DNA from: JBKJZO01 sp046715235
GTDB lineage: Bacteria; Actinomycetota; Actinomycetes; BP-191
DNA length: 43,688 nt
Reading direction: 5' to 3'
Assembly (NCBI GenBank): GCA_046715235.1
Contig: JBKJZO010000179.1
Coordinates: 1 to 43,688 of the forward strand
Made by a program: the position numbers and the translations under genes. Shown here piece by piece: positions 18,180-26,759 of the stretch. Numbering within the stretch: the first letter of the stretch is position 1; each line of letters starts with the position of its first letter. Under the pieces are notes generated by a model, which was given only the letters and a program-made list of their open reading frames with translations, searched no databases and was not told the DNA's origin.

Positions 18180-19573
18180 CGGTCCGCAATGCGACACCCT
18201 CCGACCAGCCCGACGCCGCGCAGTTGCAGGAGATGGCGCGCCGAAACCTGTGGATGCACTTCACCCGGCTGTCGTCGTACGCCGACCACGACATCCCGAT
18301 CATCGAGCGTGGTGAGGGCTGCTACGTCTGGGACGTCAACGGCAAGCGCTACCTCGACGGCCTGGCCGGGCTTTTCGTCGTGCAGGCCGGCCACGGCCGC
18401 CGCGAGCTGGCACAGGCCGCCGCCGAACAGGCCGAGAAGCTTGCGTACTTCCCGGTGTGGAGCTACGCGCACCCGCAGGCGATCCAGCTGGCCACGCGGC
18501 TGGCATCGCTCACGCCGGGAGATCTCAACCGCGTCTTCTTCACCACCGGTGGCGGCGAAGCGGTCGAGTCGGCGTGGAAGCTGGCCCGCGCGTACTTCCG
18601 CGCCCGCGGCGAGCACGGCCGGTACAAGGCGATCTCGCGCAGCGTCGCCTACCACGGCACCCCGATGGGGGCGCTGTCGATCACCGGCATTCCGGCGCTG
18701 AAGGCGGCGTTCGAGCCGCTCGTGCCCGGCGCTTTCCACGCCGCCAACACCGACCGCTACCGGTGCCGGTTCTGCTCGCTGCAAGCGGCGTGCACGCTCG
18801 AGTGCGCCGCGACGATCGAGGACCTGATCGTCGCCGAGGGTCCTGAGTCGGTGGCCGCGGTCTTCCTCGAGCCGGTGCAGAACGCCGGCGGCTGCTTCCC
18901 GCCGCCCGAGGGCTACTTCCAGGAAGTCCGGCGGATCTGCGACAAGTACGGCGTCCTGCTCGTGTCCGACGAGGTCATCTGCGCGTTCGGCCGGCTCGGC
19001 TACATGTTCGGCTGCGAGCGTTACGGCTACCAGCCCGACATCATCACCGTCGCGAAGGGGCTGACGTCGGGCTACTCGCCGCTCGGGGCAATGATCGTGT
19101 CCGACCGGCTGGTCGAGCCGTTCCTCGAAGGCGGCAACGCGTTCCTGCACGGCTTCACCTTCGCCGGCCACCCCGTGAGCGCAGCCGTGGCGATGGCCAA
19201 CCTCGACCTCTTCGAGCGCGAGGATCTGCTCGGCAATGTCCGCGCCAACGAGGGCGCGTTCCGCGCGACGCTCGAGTCGTTGTCCGACATCCCGATCGTC
19301 GGCGAGGTCCGCGGCGACGGGTACTTCTACGGCATCGAGCTGGTCAAGGACCGCGACACCCGCGAGAGCTTCACCCACGCGGAGAGCGAGGAGCTGCTGC
19401 GCGGATTCCTCTCCGGCCGGCTGTTCGAGGCCGGCCTCGTGTGCCGCGCCGACGACCGCGGCGACCCGGTCATCCAGCTCTCGCCACCGTTGATCGCGGG
19501 CCCCGAGCAGTTCGCCGAGATCGAGCAGATCCTGCGCCAGGTGCTCACCGAGGCGTCGAAGCGGATGCGCTGA
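18176..19573 (+). CDS. Class III aminotransferase (putrescine/omega-amino acid type)
   Basis: A 465-aa PLP enzyme of the omega-transaminase group, likely moving an amino group from a polyamine or omega-amino acid to pyruvate or 2-oxoglutarate. The PLP lysine is K294 in 'IITVAKGLTSGYSP', with 'LLVSDEVICAFGRLG' before it and 'FTTGGGEAVESAWKLAR' forming the phosphate site. A Cys-rich segment C197-x2-C200-x5-C206-x3-C210 lies in the middle. ATG 18176 overlaps the Lrp stop by 4 nt and follows GGGGGA. The gene order Lrp-aminotransferase with a divergent aminobutyraldehyde dehydrogenase suggests putrescine breakdown. It ends 1 nt before the stop of the convergent next gene. Confidence 0.88.
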   Translation: MTVRNATPSDQPDAAQLQEMARRNLWMHFTRLSSYADHDIPIIERGEGCYVWDVNGKRYLDGLAGLFVVQAGHGRRELAQAAAEQAEKLAYFPVWSYAHPQAIQLATRLASLTPGDLNRVFFTTGGGEAVESAWKLARAYFRARGEHGRYKAISRSVAYHGTPMGALSITGIPALKAAFEPLVPGAFHAANTDRYRCRFCSLQAACTLECAATIEDLIVAEGPESVAAVFLEPVQNAGGCFPPPEGYFQEVRRICDKYGVLLVSDEVICAFGRLGYMFGCERYGYQPDIITVAKGLTSGYSPLGAMIVSDRLVEPFLEGGNAFLHGFTFAGHPVSAAVAMANLDLFEREDLLGNVRANEGAFRATLESLSDIPIVGEVRGDGYFYGIELVKDRDTRESFTHAESEELLRGFLSGRLFEAGLVCRADDRGDPVIQLSPPLIAGPEQFAEIEQILRQVLTEASKRMR

Positions 19574-19574
19574 C

Positions 19575-20786
19575 CTACCGCGGCGTCATCTCTTTGAGCC
19601 CGTGCGGGCTGCCGTAGTCGCCGAGCAGGTCGAGGAACGGCACCGCGTCGAATGCTTCCGGTCCGAGTACGCCGGCGCCCGACCACGCGCCGGTGTGCAA
19701 TAGCTCCAGCGCCACTACGGGGTTGATCGCGGTCTGCCATACGACGGCCTGAGCGCCGTTCTCGCGCATGCAGGTCTCGTTGTCGACCACGTGGTAGAGG
19801 TAAACCTCCCGCGGGCCGCCGTCCTTGCCGGTGCCCTTGACCCATGTGCCGGCGCAGGTGCGGCCGCGCATCTTGTCGCCGAGGGTTGCGGGGTCGGGAA
19901 GGCAGGCCGCGACGACGTCCCGCGGTGAGACCGAGCCACCCTTGACGTCGACGGGACGCGTCGAGTCCAGGCCTACTTTGTGCAGGGTCTTGAGTACGTC
20001 GATGAACTCGTTGCCGAGCCCATACTTGAAGGTGACTCGCCGCGCGTCCACCCATCTGGGGATGAGCAGCACCTCTTCGTGCTCGACGTTCACGCATTCG
20101 ACCGGCCCGATGCCCTCAGGGAACTCGAACACCTCGGGCTCGCTGAACGGCTCGGTCGTGTAAAAGCCGCGCTCCCGCTCGTACACGACGGGCGGGTTGA
20201 GGCATTCCTCGATCGTCGTCCAGATGCTGAACGTCGGCGCGAAGGTGTAGCCCGCGACCGTCAGGTCGGCGCCGTCGCGGACGCCGATCTCGTCGATCTG
20301 CGCGAACAGGTGATCGGCGGCGTAGCGAGCGAACACGTCGGACAGGCCCGGCTCGACGCCCATCCCGACGAGCGCGAGCCGTCCGGCGGCCCGCCAGTCG
20401 TCGTCCCGCGCGAACTGCTCAGCGCCCAGCATCGTGCCGACCTTCGAGTACGGCTCGTCGGGGTGTGGCTTCGACAGCGACAAGGCCATGTCGAGGTACA
20501 TGCAGCCCGCATCAAAGGCGGCCTCGAACAGCGGCATGACGAAGCGCGGGTCACACGCATTGAGCAGTACGTCGGCGCCTGAGGTCTTCGCCAGATCGGC
20601 TATGGCGCGCCGATCGCCGGCGTCGAGGCTGACGGCGCGCATGCCTCCGGAATTGCGGTCGACGACCCGTTGCGCGCGGGCCAGATCGACATCCGCGACG
20701 ATCAGTTCCTCGATGAACCCGCGCTTCGCTGCGATGCCGGCGATCGCGCCGCCCACGCCGCCGGCACCGACCAGTAGCACGCGCAT
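19575..20786 (-). CDS. Saccharopine dehydrogenase family oxidoreductase
   Basis: A 403-aa protein. The N-terminal Rossmann motif is 'MRVLLVGAGGVGGAIAGIAA', followed by 'GADVLLNACDPRFVMPLFEA' and 'LVGMGVEPGLSDVFARYAAD', characteristic of the Lys9/saccharopine dehydrogenase superfamily (COG1748). That group includes saccharopine reductases and carboxy(nor)spermidine dehydrogenases, so a role in lysine or polyamine metabolism is plausible; the exact reaction cannot be read from sequence. ATG 20786 follows GAGGAG and is preferred over the longer upstream extension. The gene is divergent from the FAD oxidase (64 nt between starts) and convergent on the aminotransferase with a 1-nt gap. Confidence 0.85.
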   Translation of the reverse strand: MRVLLVGAGGVGGAIAGIAAKRGFIEELIVADVDLARAQRVVDRNSGGMRAVSLDAGDRRAIADLAKTSGADVLLNACDPRFVMPLFEAAFDAGCMYLDMALSLSKPHPDEPYSKVGTMLGAEQFARDDDWRAAGRLALVGMGVEPGLSDVFARYAADHLFAQIDEIGVRDGADLTVAGYTFAPTFSIWTTIEECLNPPVVYERERGFYTTEPFSEPEVFEFPEGIGPVECVNVEHEEVLLIPRWVDARRVTFKYGLGNEFIDVLKTLHKVGLDSTRPVDVKGGSVSPRDVVAACLPDPATLGDKMRGRTCAGTWVKGTGKDGGPREVYLYHVVDNETCMRENGAQAVVWQTAINPVVALELLHTGAWSGAGVLGPEAFDAVPFLDLLGDYGSPHGLKEMTPR

Positions 20787-20814
20787 GTCATCTCCTCGGG
20801 GGGCGAGCGGGGCG

Positions 20815-20843
20815 GTCGACCGATCTAACCCCGTGACTAACAT
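20815..20843 (+). promoter_or_regulatory. Candidate leaderless promoter of the FAD oxidase
   Basis: The -10 TAACAT (20838-20843) ends 7 nt before GTG 20851. A weak -35 GTCGAC (20815-20820) is 17 nt upstream. No ribosome binding site is present, so transcription may start at the GTG. Confidence 0.5.
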
Positions 20844-20850
20844 TTCGCAC

Positions 20851-22239
20851 GTGCGACCCGACGAGCGCGCCTGGCGTTCCCTGTCGCTGTGGCTGGACCA
20901 GGTGCCGGGCTCGCTGTCGCCGCGACCACCCCTGACCAGCGACATCGACGTCGATGTCGTAGTCGTCGGCGCCGGCTTCACCGGCCTGTGGACGGCGTAC
21001 TACCTCTCGGCCGCCGACCCGTCGCTGCGGATCGCCGTACTCGAGAAGAACATCGCGGGATTCGGTGCGTCAGGTCGCAACGGCGGCTGGTGCTCAGCGT
21101 TGTTCGCCGCCAGTCGCGACGCCATCGCACGGTCGAGCGGGCGCGATGGGGTGCTGGCGATGCAGCGCGCGTTGAACCACACGGTCGACGAGGTCGGTGC
21201 CGTCGCCGCTGCCGAGGGCATCGACATCAGCTACGCGAAGGGCGGCACCGTCGTACTCGCGCGCAGTCCCGCGCAGGTGACGCGGCTGCGCGCGAGCATC
21301 GACGCTGCGCGCAGCTGGGGTATCGGCGCGGACGACCTCCGCTGGCTGAGCGCCGACGAAGCGCGCGACCACGTCAACGCGGAGCGAGTGCTCGGTGCGG
21401 TGTTCACTCCGCACTGCGCGCGCATCGACCCGGCTCGCCTGGTCCGTGGCCTGGCGACCGTCGTCGAAGCGCGCGGCGTGCGGATCTACGAGCAGACCCA
21501 GGTCGATGAGCTGATCAAGGGCGGTGCGCTCGCCGCCGGGCATCGGGTGAGCGCCGATATCGTCGTACGGGCGACGGAGGGCTACACGCCGACGTTGCCC
21601 GCGCATCGGCGGCAGGTCGCGCCCGTGTACTCCTTGATGATCGCGACGGAGCCGTTACCGCCGGCGTTCTGGGCAACCGTGGGGTGGGCCAACCGGGAGA
21701 CGCTCTCCGATGGACGGCACCTGATCATCTACGCGCAACGGACGGCGGACGACCGGATCGCGTTCGGTGGCCGCGGGGCGCCGTACCACTTCGGCTCACG
21801 CGTCACCCCGGGTTTCGACCAGGACCCGGCGGTGTTCGCGCACCTGCGCGCGGCCCTTGTCGAGATTGTTCCGGCAGCCGCCGATGCGCGGATCACGCAT
21901 CAGTGGGGAGGACCGCTCGGGGTGCCGCGCGATTGGTACAGCTCGGTCGGGCTGGACCGGTCGATGGGGCTGGCGTGGGCGGGCGGCTACGTCGGCGACG
22001 GCGTGTCGACGAGCAACCTCGCGGGGCGCACTCTCGCCGATCTGATCCGCGGCGTCGACAGCGAGCTGGTGCGGTTGCCGTGGGTCGGTCACCGGTCACC
22101 GTTGTGGGAGCCCGAGCCGCTGCGGTGGCTCGAGATCAACGGCGGGCGGATCCTGATGTCGACCGCCGACGGCGCGGAGGAGCGATCGGGGCGACCGTCG
22201 CGACGGGCGCGATGGATGGGGCGTTTCGTCGGGCCTTAG
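20851..22239 (+). CDS. FAD-dependent amine oxidase (DadA/PuuB-like)
   Basis: A 462-aa flavoprotein of the glycine/D-amino-acid oxidase (DAO) family. The FAD-binding motif is 'VVVVGAGFTGLWTAYYL' with 'VLEKNIAGFGASGRNGGWCS' close behind. The C-terminal 'GLAWAGGYVGDGVSTSNLAG' completes the nucleotide site. In a gamma-glutamylation pathway such an enzyme would oxidise gamma-glutamylputrescine to the aldehyde, releasing ammonia and hydrogen peroxide. The role is inferred from the neighbouring GS-like and PuuD-like genes. GTG 20851 lacks a ribosome binding site and sits 7 nt after TAACAT; the longer in-frame extension overlaps the divergent gene. The Arg-rich C-terminus is unusual but short. Confidence 0.85.
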   Translation: MRPDERAWRSLSLWLDQVPGSLSPRPPLTSDIDVDVVVVGAGFTGLWTAYYLSAADPSLRIAVLEKNIAGFGASGRNGGWCSALFAASRDAIARSSGRDGVLAMQRALNHTVDEVGAVAAAEGIDISYAKGGTVVLARSPAQVTRLRASIDAARSWGIGADDLRWLSADEARDHVNAERVLGAVFTPHCARIDPARLVRGLATVVEARGVRIYEQTQVDELIKGGALAAGHRVSADIVVRATEGYTPTLPAHRRQVAPVYSLMIATEPLPPAFWATVGWANRETLSDGRHLIIYAQRTADDRIAFGGRGAPYHFGSRVTPGFDQDPAVFAHLRAALVEIVPAAADARITHQWGGPLGVPRDWYSSVGLDRSMGLAWAGGYVGDGVSTSNLAGRTLADLIRGVDSELVRLPWVGHRSPLWEPEPLRWLEINGGRILMSTADGAEERSGRPSRRARWMGRFVGP

Positions 22240-22303
22240 CCCGCGCCAGTCTGTTGCGTGCTGATTCTGTACCAGACAGCGTAATTCACGACTGAATCGT
22301 CTC

Positions 22304-22332
22304 TTGACAGCGCATACGGCGACGGAAACGAT
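22304..22332 (+). promoter_or_regulatory. Candidate promoter of the permease-GS-ALDH-SDR operon
   Basis: A consensus -35 TTGACA (22304-22309) is followed 17 nt later by AACGAT (22327-22332), a weak -10. A start near 22339 would leave a leader of about 60 nt before ATG 22399. Confidence 0.45.
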
Positions 22333-22398
22333 CGCGCGGCGGGTGACGGTTGGTCAGTGCGTTCGTGCATGTCGTTGGTCGGCTAGAGGGGTTGGCAG

Positions 22399-24012
22399 AT
22401 GACGCAGAACGACGGTGGTCCGGTAGGCGCAGAGGTAAGCAGCGACAGCCAGCGTCTCAACGAGCTGGGTTACGCGCAGGAGTTGCGGCGCCGGATGAGC
22501 GGTTTCTCCAACTTCGCGGTGTCGTTCACGATCATCTCGATCCTCACCGGCTGCATGACGACGTTCTACCTCGCGATGTACGCCGGCGGCGGTCCTTCGA
22601 TGAGCATCGGTTGGCCACTCGTAGGCGTCCTGGTGCTAATGGTCGGACTCGCGATGGGCGAGGTCTGCTCGAGTTTCCCGACAGCCGGTGGCCTCTATTA
22701 CTGGTCAGCGAAGCTGGCGCGAAAGAACGCGGCTGCGTGGAGCTGGTTCACCGGCTGGTTCAACCTCGTAGGCCAGATCGCCGTGACAGCCAGCATCGAC
22801 TTCGGCTTCGCACTCTTCTTCGGCGCGTGGTTGTCGCTGCTCGATGCCGACTTCGTCGCTACTCCGCGATGGACGTTCTTGTTCTACGCACTCGTCCTGA
22901 TCGCGCACGCGCTGCTCAACGCCAGGGGAGTCAACCTCGTCACCAAGCTCAACGACATCAGCGTCTGGTGGCATATCGCAGGCGTCGCGTTGATCGTCGG
23001 AGCACTGGTGATCATCCCCGACTCACACGCTTCGTCTAGCTTCGTGTGGAGCGAATTCCACAACGAGACCGGCTGGTCGTTCCCTGGTTCGGGGCTCTAT
23101 GTCTTCGGGATTGGCCTGTTGCTCGCGCAGTACACGCTGACCGGCTATGACGCGTCCGCGCACATGACGGAGGAAACGGTCGGCGCCGACGTCGCAGGAC
23201 CGCGAGGCATCGTGCGGTCCATCTGGGTGTCGGTGCTCGCCGGCTGGATCCTGCTGCTCGGACTCGCGTATGCGATCACCGACTACGACAAGACGCTCGC
23301 TGCCGCCGACGCGTCCGGCGTACCGCCGGCGCAGATCTTCCTCGACTCGCTCGGGTCGAGCTGGGCGCGAGTGTTGATGTTTGTCACGCTCGGAGCGCAG
23401 TTCTTCTGTGGGGCAGCGTCGATGACCGCCAACTCCCGCATGATCTACGCGTTCTCCCGGGACGGCGCTATCCCGGGCTCGCGGCTCTGGCACCAGATCA
23501 ACCCGAAGACCCGCACGCCGACCAACTCCATCTGGCTGGCGATGGTAGGGGCGATCGCACTCGGGCTGCCGTCCCTGTGGCGCAACCCGGCCGGCGTACC
23601 CGTCGCATTCTTTGCGATCGTGTCGATCGCGGTCATCGGCCTGTACGTCTCGTACGTCATCCCTGTCTACCTGCGCCTCAAGCTGGGCGAGAGCTTCCAG
23701 CGGGGCCCATGGCATCTGGGCAAGTGGAGCTACATCGTCGGTTGGATTGCCGTGATCTGGGTCGGGATCATCGCTGTGCTGTTCCTGCTGCCGCAGTTCG
23801 CCCCGGTCGACAAGTACAACTTCAACTACGCACCGGTGGCGTTCGCTTTGGTCATCGGCGCGGTCACCGTGTGGTGGCTGGCGTCGGCGAAAGAATGGTT
23901 TACCGGACCCAAGGTGCAGGGGACGCCGGAGGAACTGGCCGCCATCGAGAACGAGCTGGCGGCTTTGGAGCGCGGCGAACTGAGTGCAGCCCCCGAAAGC
24001 GGAAAGGGATAA
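22399..24012 (+). CDS. APC-family amino acid/polyamine permease
   Basis: A 537-aa membrane transporter with roughly twelve predicted helices. The start 'ELGYAQELRRRMSGFSNFAV' and then SFTIISILTGCMTTFYLAM is typical of the amino acid/choline transporter branch of the APC superfamily. The consensus 'GEVCSSFPTAGGLYYWSAKL' follows. 'GYDASAHMTEETVGADVAGP' is the conserved cytoplasmic loop. ATG 22399 has AGAGGGG seven bases upstream. It heads a run of four tightly packed genes (GS-like, ALDH, SDR), so it probably imports the amine substrate they degrade (putrescine, GABA or a similar amine); the specificity is inferred. Confidence 0.88.
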   Translation: MTQNDGGPVGAEVSSDSQRLNELGYAQELRRRMSGFSNFAVSFTIISILTGCMTTFYLAMYAGGGPSMSIGWPLVGVLVLMVGLAMGEVCSSFPTAGGLYYWSAKLARKNAAAWSWFTGWFNLVGQIAVTASIDFGFALFFGAWLSLLDADFVATPRWTFLFYALVLIAHALLNARGVNLVTKLNDISVWWHIAGVALIVGALVIIPDSHASSSFVWSEFHNETGWSFPGSGLYVFGIGLLLAQYTLTGYDASAHMTEETVGADVAGPRGIVRSIWVSVLAGWILLLGLAYAITDYDKTLAAADASGVPPAQIFLDSLGSSWARVLMFVTLGAQFFCGAASMTANSRMIYAFSRDGAIPGSRLWHQINPKTRTPTNSIWLAMVGAIALGLPSLWRNPAGVPVAFFAIVSIAVIGLYVSYVIPVYLRLKLGESFQRGPWHLGKWSYIVGWIAVIWVGIIAVLFLLPQFAPVDKYNFNYAPVAFALVIGAVTVWWLASAKEWFTGPKVQGTPEELAAIENELAALERGELSAAPESGKG

Positions 24013-24015
24013 CGA

Positions 24016-25389
24016 GTGGCGAAGCCCCGAGAGCGTGAGTCAAGGGGGCTGACACTCGAAGAGCTCAAGGTCGCGGTCGAGGACGGCAGCATCGACACCG
24101 TGCTGCTGGCGATGACCGACATGCAGGGACGACTTCAGGGCAAGCGCATGGCGGCGAGCCATTTCCTCGCCGACACCGTCGAGCACAGTGCCGAGGGTTG
24201 CAACTACCTGCTCGCGGTCGACGTGGACATGAACACGGTCGAGGGTTACGCCATGTCGTCATGGTCCCGCGGGTACGGCGACTTCGTCTTCAGCCCTGAC
24301 ATAGCGACCCTGCGCCGAATCCCTTGGCAGGAGGGCACCGCGCTCGTCATTTGCGATCTGGAGTGGGAGGACGGCACGCCCGTCGTCGCTTCGCCCCGGC
24401 AGATCCTGCGCAAGCAACTCGACCGGCTCGCCGAACGTGGCTGGAAGGCGTTGGTCGGCACGGAGCTCGAGTTCATCGTCTTCCGCGACACCTACGAAGA
24501 CGCGTGGCGCTCGGGCTACCGCGATATGACGCCCGCCAACCTCTACAACGTCGACTACTCGCTCCTGGGCACGGCGCGCGTCGAGCCGTTGCTCCGACGC
24601 ATCCGCAACTCGATGACCGGCGCGGGCATGTCCGTCGAGTCGGCAAAGGGCGAGTGCAACCTCGGCCAGCACGAGATCGCATTCCTGTACGACGAGGCGT
24701 TGCGGACAGCCGACAACCACTCGATTTACAAAAACGGTGCCAAGGAGATCGCGGCGCAAGAGGGCAGCAGCCTCACCTTCATGAGCAAATTCAACGAACG
24801 CGAAGGCAACTCATGCCATGTGCATATGAGCCTGCGCAGCGATGACGGCGACGCTATCCTCGCCGGCGAAGGGCATGGCTTCTCCGCACTGTTCGAGCAC
24901 TTCCTCGCCGGACAGTTGGCAACCCTTCGCGAGCTGATGCTCTTCCTCGCGCCCAACATCAACTCCTACAAGCGCTACGCCGTCGGCAGCTTCGCGCCTA
25001 CTGCTGTCGCGTGGGGCCGTGACAACCGCACCTGTGCCCTGCGCGTCGTCGGGCACGGGCACGCGCTGCGAGGGGAAAACCGGGTGCCGGGTGGTGACGT
25101 GAATCCCTACCTCGCGATTGCGGCGATGATCGCCGGCGGCCTGCACGGCATCGACAACGCGCTGCCTCTCGAGGCGGAGTTCACGGGCAACGCCTACGAC
25201 TCCGCCAAGCCGCGGGTGCCATCGACGCTTCGCGACGCTAGGGACGCGTTCGTCGCCAGCGAGGTCGCGCAAGAGGCGTTCGGCGCCGAGGTGGTCGAGC
25301 ACTATGCCAACATGGCCCGCATCGAGCTCGAGTCGTTCGACGCAGCGGTGACCGACTGGGAACGCTATCGATGCTTCGAACGGATGTGA
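24016..25389 (+). CDS. Glutamine synthetase-like gamma-glutamyl-amine ligase
   Basis: A 457-aa member of the GS-I fold. Catalytic-domain blocks are present: 'GTELEFIVF', 'AKGECNLGQHEIAFLYDEAL', 'TFMSKFNEREGNSCHVHMSL' and 'GGDVNPYLAIAAMIAGGL'. The ammonia-site segment of true GS (DGSS-type loop) is replaced here by 'DMNTVEGYAMSSWSRGYGD', and no adenylylation-type tyrosine motif is evident. This fits enzymes such as PuuA or Streptomyces GlnA3 that gamma-glutamylate polyamines instead of ammonia. GTG 24016 lies 3 nt after the permease stop, and its own stop overlaps the next ALDH start. Exact amine acceptor not determinable. Confidence 0.87.
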   Translation: MAKPRERESRGLTLEELKVAVEDGSIDTVLLAMTDMQGRLQGKRMAASHFLADTVEHSAEGCNYLLAVDVDMNTVEGYAMSSWSRGYGDFVFSPDIATLRRIPWQEGTALVICDLEWEDGTPVVASPRQILRKQLDRLAERGWKALVGTELEFIVFRDTYEDAWRSGYRDMTPANLYNVDYSLLGTARVEPLLRRIRNSMTGAGMSVESAKGECNLGQHEIAFLYDEALRTADNHSIYKNGAKEIAAQEGSSLTFMSKFNEREGNSCHVHMSLRSDDGDAILAGEGHGFSALFEHFLAGQLATLRELMLFLAPNINSYKRYAVGSFAPTAVAWGRDNRTCALRVVGHGHALRGENRVPGGDVNPYLAIAAMIAGGLHGIDNALPLEAEFTGNAYDSAKPRVPSTLRDARDAFVASEVAQEAFGAEVVEHYANMARIELESFDAAVTDWERYRCFERM

Positions 25390-26759
25390 GCACTGACGTG
25401 CATGCAGTGATCGACCCCGCGACCGAGCAAGTGATCGAGCAGGTTGCAGACTGCACCGCGGCGGACGCCGACGCAGCGGTCGAGCGCGCAGCGGCGGCAT
25501 ACCCGGCCTGGCGCGGCGTCGCGCCAGGTGATCGAGCCATTCTGCTGCGGGCGGTTGCGGACGCCGTCGACAGCCATCGAGAAGCGCTAGCCCAGCTGGA
25601 GTCGCGCAACGCGGGCAAGCCCATCAGTGACGCGCGTGGCGAGATCGGCATGGTTGCGCAGACGTTCGCCTACTACGCCGGCGCTCCGGAACGCCTGAGC
25701 GGGCAGACCATTCCGGTGTCGGGCGGCGTCGCCATGACGTTCCGCGAGCCGCTCGGCGTCGTAGCACTGATCGTGCCGTGGAACTTCCCGCTCGCGATCG
25801 CAGCGTGGAAGATCGCGCCCGCGATCGCAGCGGGCAACACCGTCGTACTGAAGCCGGCGGAGTTGACCCCGCTGACAGCGTTGGCCTTCGAGCGGATCGC
25901 CGTCGAGGCAGGACTTCCGGAAGGCGTTGTCAACGTTGTGACGGGCAAGGGGTCCGTCGTCGGTGCCCGCCTGGTCGAGCACCCGAAGGTCGCGAAAGTC
26001 GCCTTCACCGGCTCCACCGAAGTGGGCCGCGGGATCATGGCCGCTGCTGCCGGCACCATCAAGCGAGTCACGCTCGAGCTTGGTGGGAAGTCGGCCAACG
26101 TAGTGTTCGCGGACGCCGACCTCGAGCGCGCCGCGGCGTCCGCGCCCGGTGCGGTCTTCGGCAACGCGGGACAGGACTGCTGCGCGCGGTCCCGGATCCT
26201 GGTCGAGGCGTCGGCGGTCGAGGAATTCCTTGCGTTGCTCGAGCCCGCAGTCACATCGTTGCGCGTAGGGGATCCCTCGGACGAGAAGACGCAGATGGGG
26301 CCGCTGATCTCCGCCGGCCAGCGCCAGACCGTGTCATCGTTCGTGCCGGACGGTGCCGCAGTCGCGTTCCGTGGTTCCGCTCCTGACGGACCTGGCTACT
26401 GGTTCCCACCGACAGTGCTCGCGCCGGTCGATTCGGGAGACCGCGCAGTGACCGAGGAGATCTTCGGGCCCGTCGCCGTCGTCATCCCGTTCCGCGACGA
26501 GGCGGAGGCAATTCGCATCGCCAACGACACGGTGTACGGGCTGTCCGGCTCGATCTGGACCAGGGACGGCGCGCGGGCCCTGCGCGTCGTCCGCGGCATC
26601 GAGACCGGCAACCTCTCGGTCAACTCCAACAGCTCGGTCCGCGTCAGCACGCCGTTCGGCGGGTTCAAGCAGTCCGGCGTCGGGCGCGAGCTCGGTCCGA
26701 ACGCCACCGACTACTACACCGAGATCAAGACGGTCTTCATCTCCACGGAAGGAAGCTGA
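25386..26759 (+). CDS. NAD(P)-dependent aldehyde dehydrogenase (PuuC-like role)
   Basis: A 457-aa ALDH. Catalytic Cys265 lies in 'FGNAGQDCCARSRIL', the base Glu in VTLELGGKSAN, and 'ALIVPWNFPLAIAAWKIAPA' is in the cofactor domain. The N-terminus is shorter than in many ALDHs, starting directly at 'VHAVIDPATEQVIEQV'. GTG 25386 is preferred over ATG 25371 because it gives the 4-nt GTGA overlap with the GS-like gene. Coupled to the ligase, it is the best candidate to oxidise gamma-glutamyl-aminobutyraldehyde to gamma-glutamyl-GABA. It shares its last base with the SDR start (TGATG). Confidence 0.88.
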   Translation: MSTDVHAVIDPATEQVIEQVADCTAADADAAVERAAAAYPAWRGVAPGDRAILLRAVADAVDSHREALAQLESRNAGKPISDARGEIGMVAQTFAYYAGAPERLSGQTIPVSGGVAMTFREPLGVVALIVPWNFPLAIAAWKIAPAIAAGNTVVLKPAELTPLTALAFERIAVEAGLPEGVVNVVTGKGSVVGARLVEHPKVAKVAFTGSTEVGRGIMAAAAGTIKRVTLELGGKSANVVFADADLERAAASAPGAVFGNAGQDCCARSRILVEASAVEEFLALLEPAVTSLRVGDPSDEKTQMGPLISAGQRQTVSSFVPDGAAVAFRGSAPDGPGYWFPPTVLAPVDSGDRAVTEEIFGPVAVVIPFRDEAEAIRIANDTVYGLSGSIWTRDGARALRVVRGIETGNLSVNSNSSVRVSTPFGGFKQSGVGRELGPNATDYYTEIKTVFISTEGS

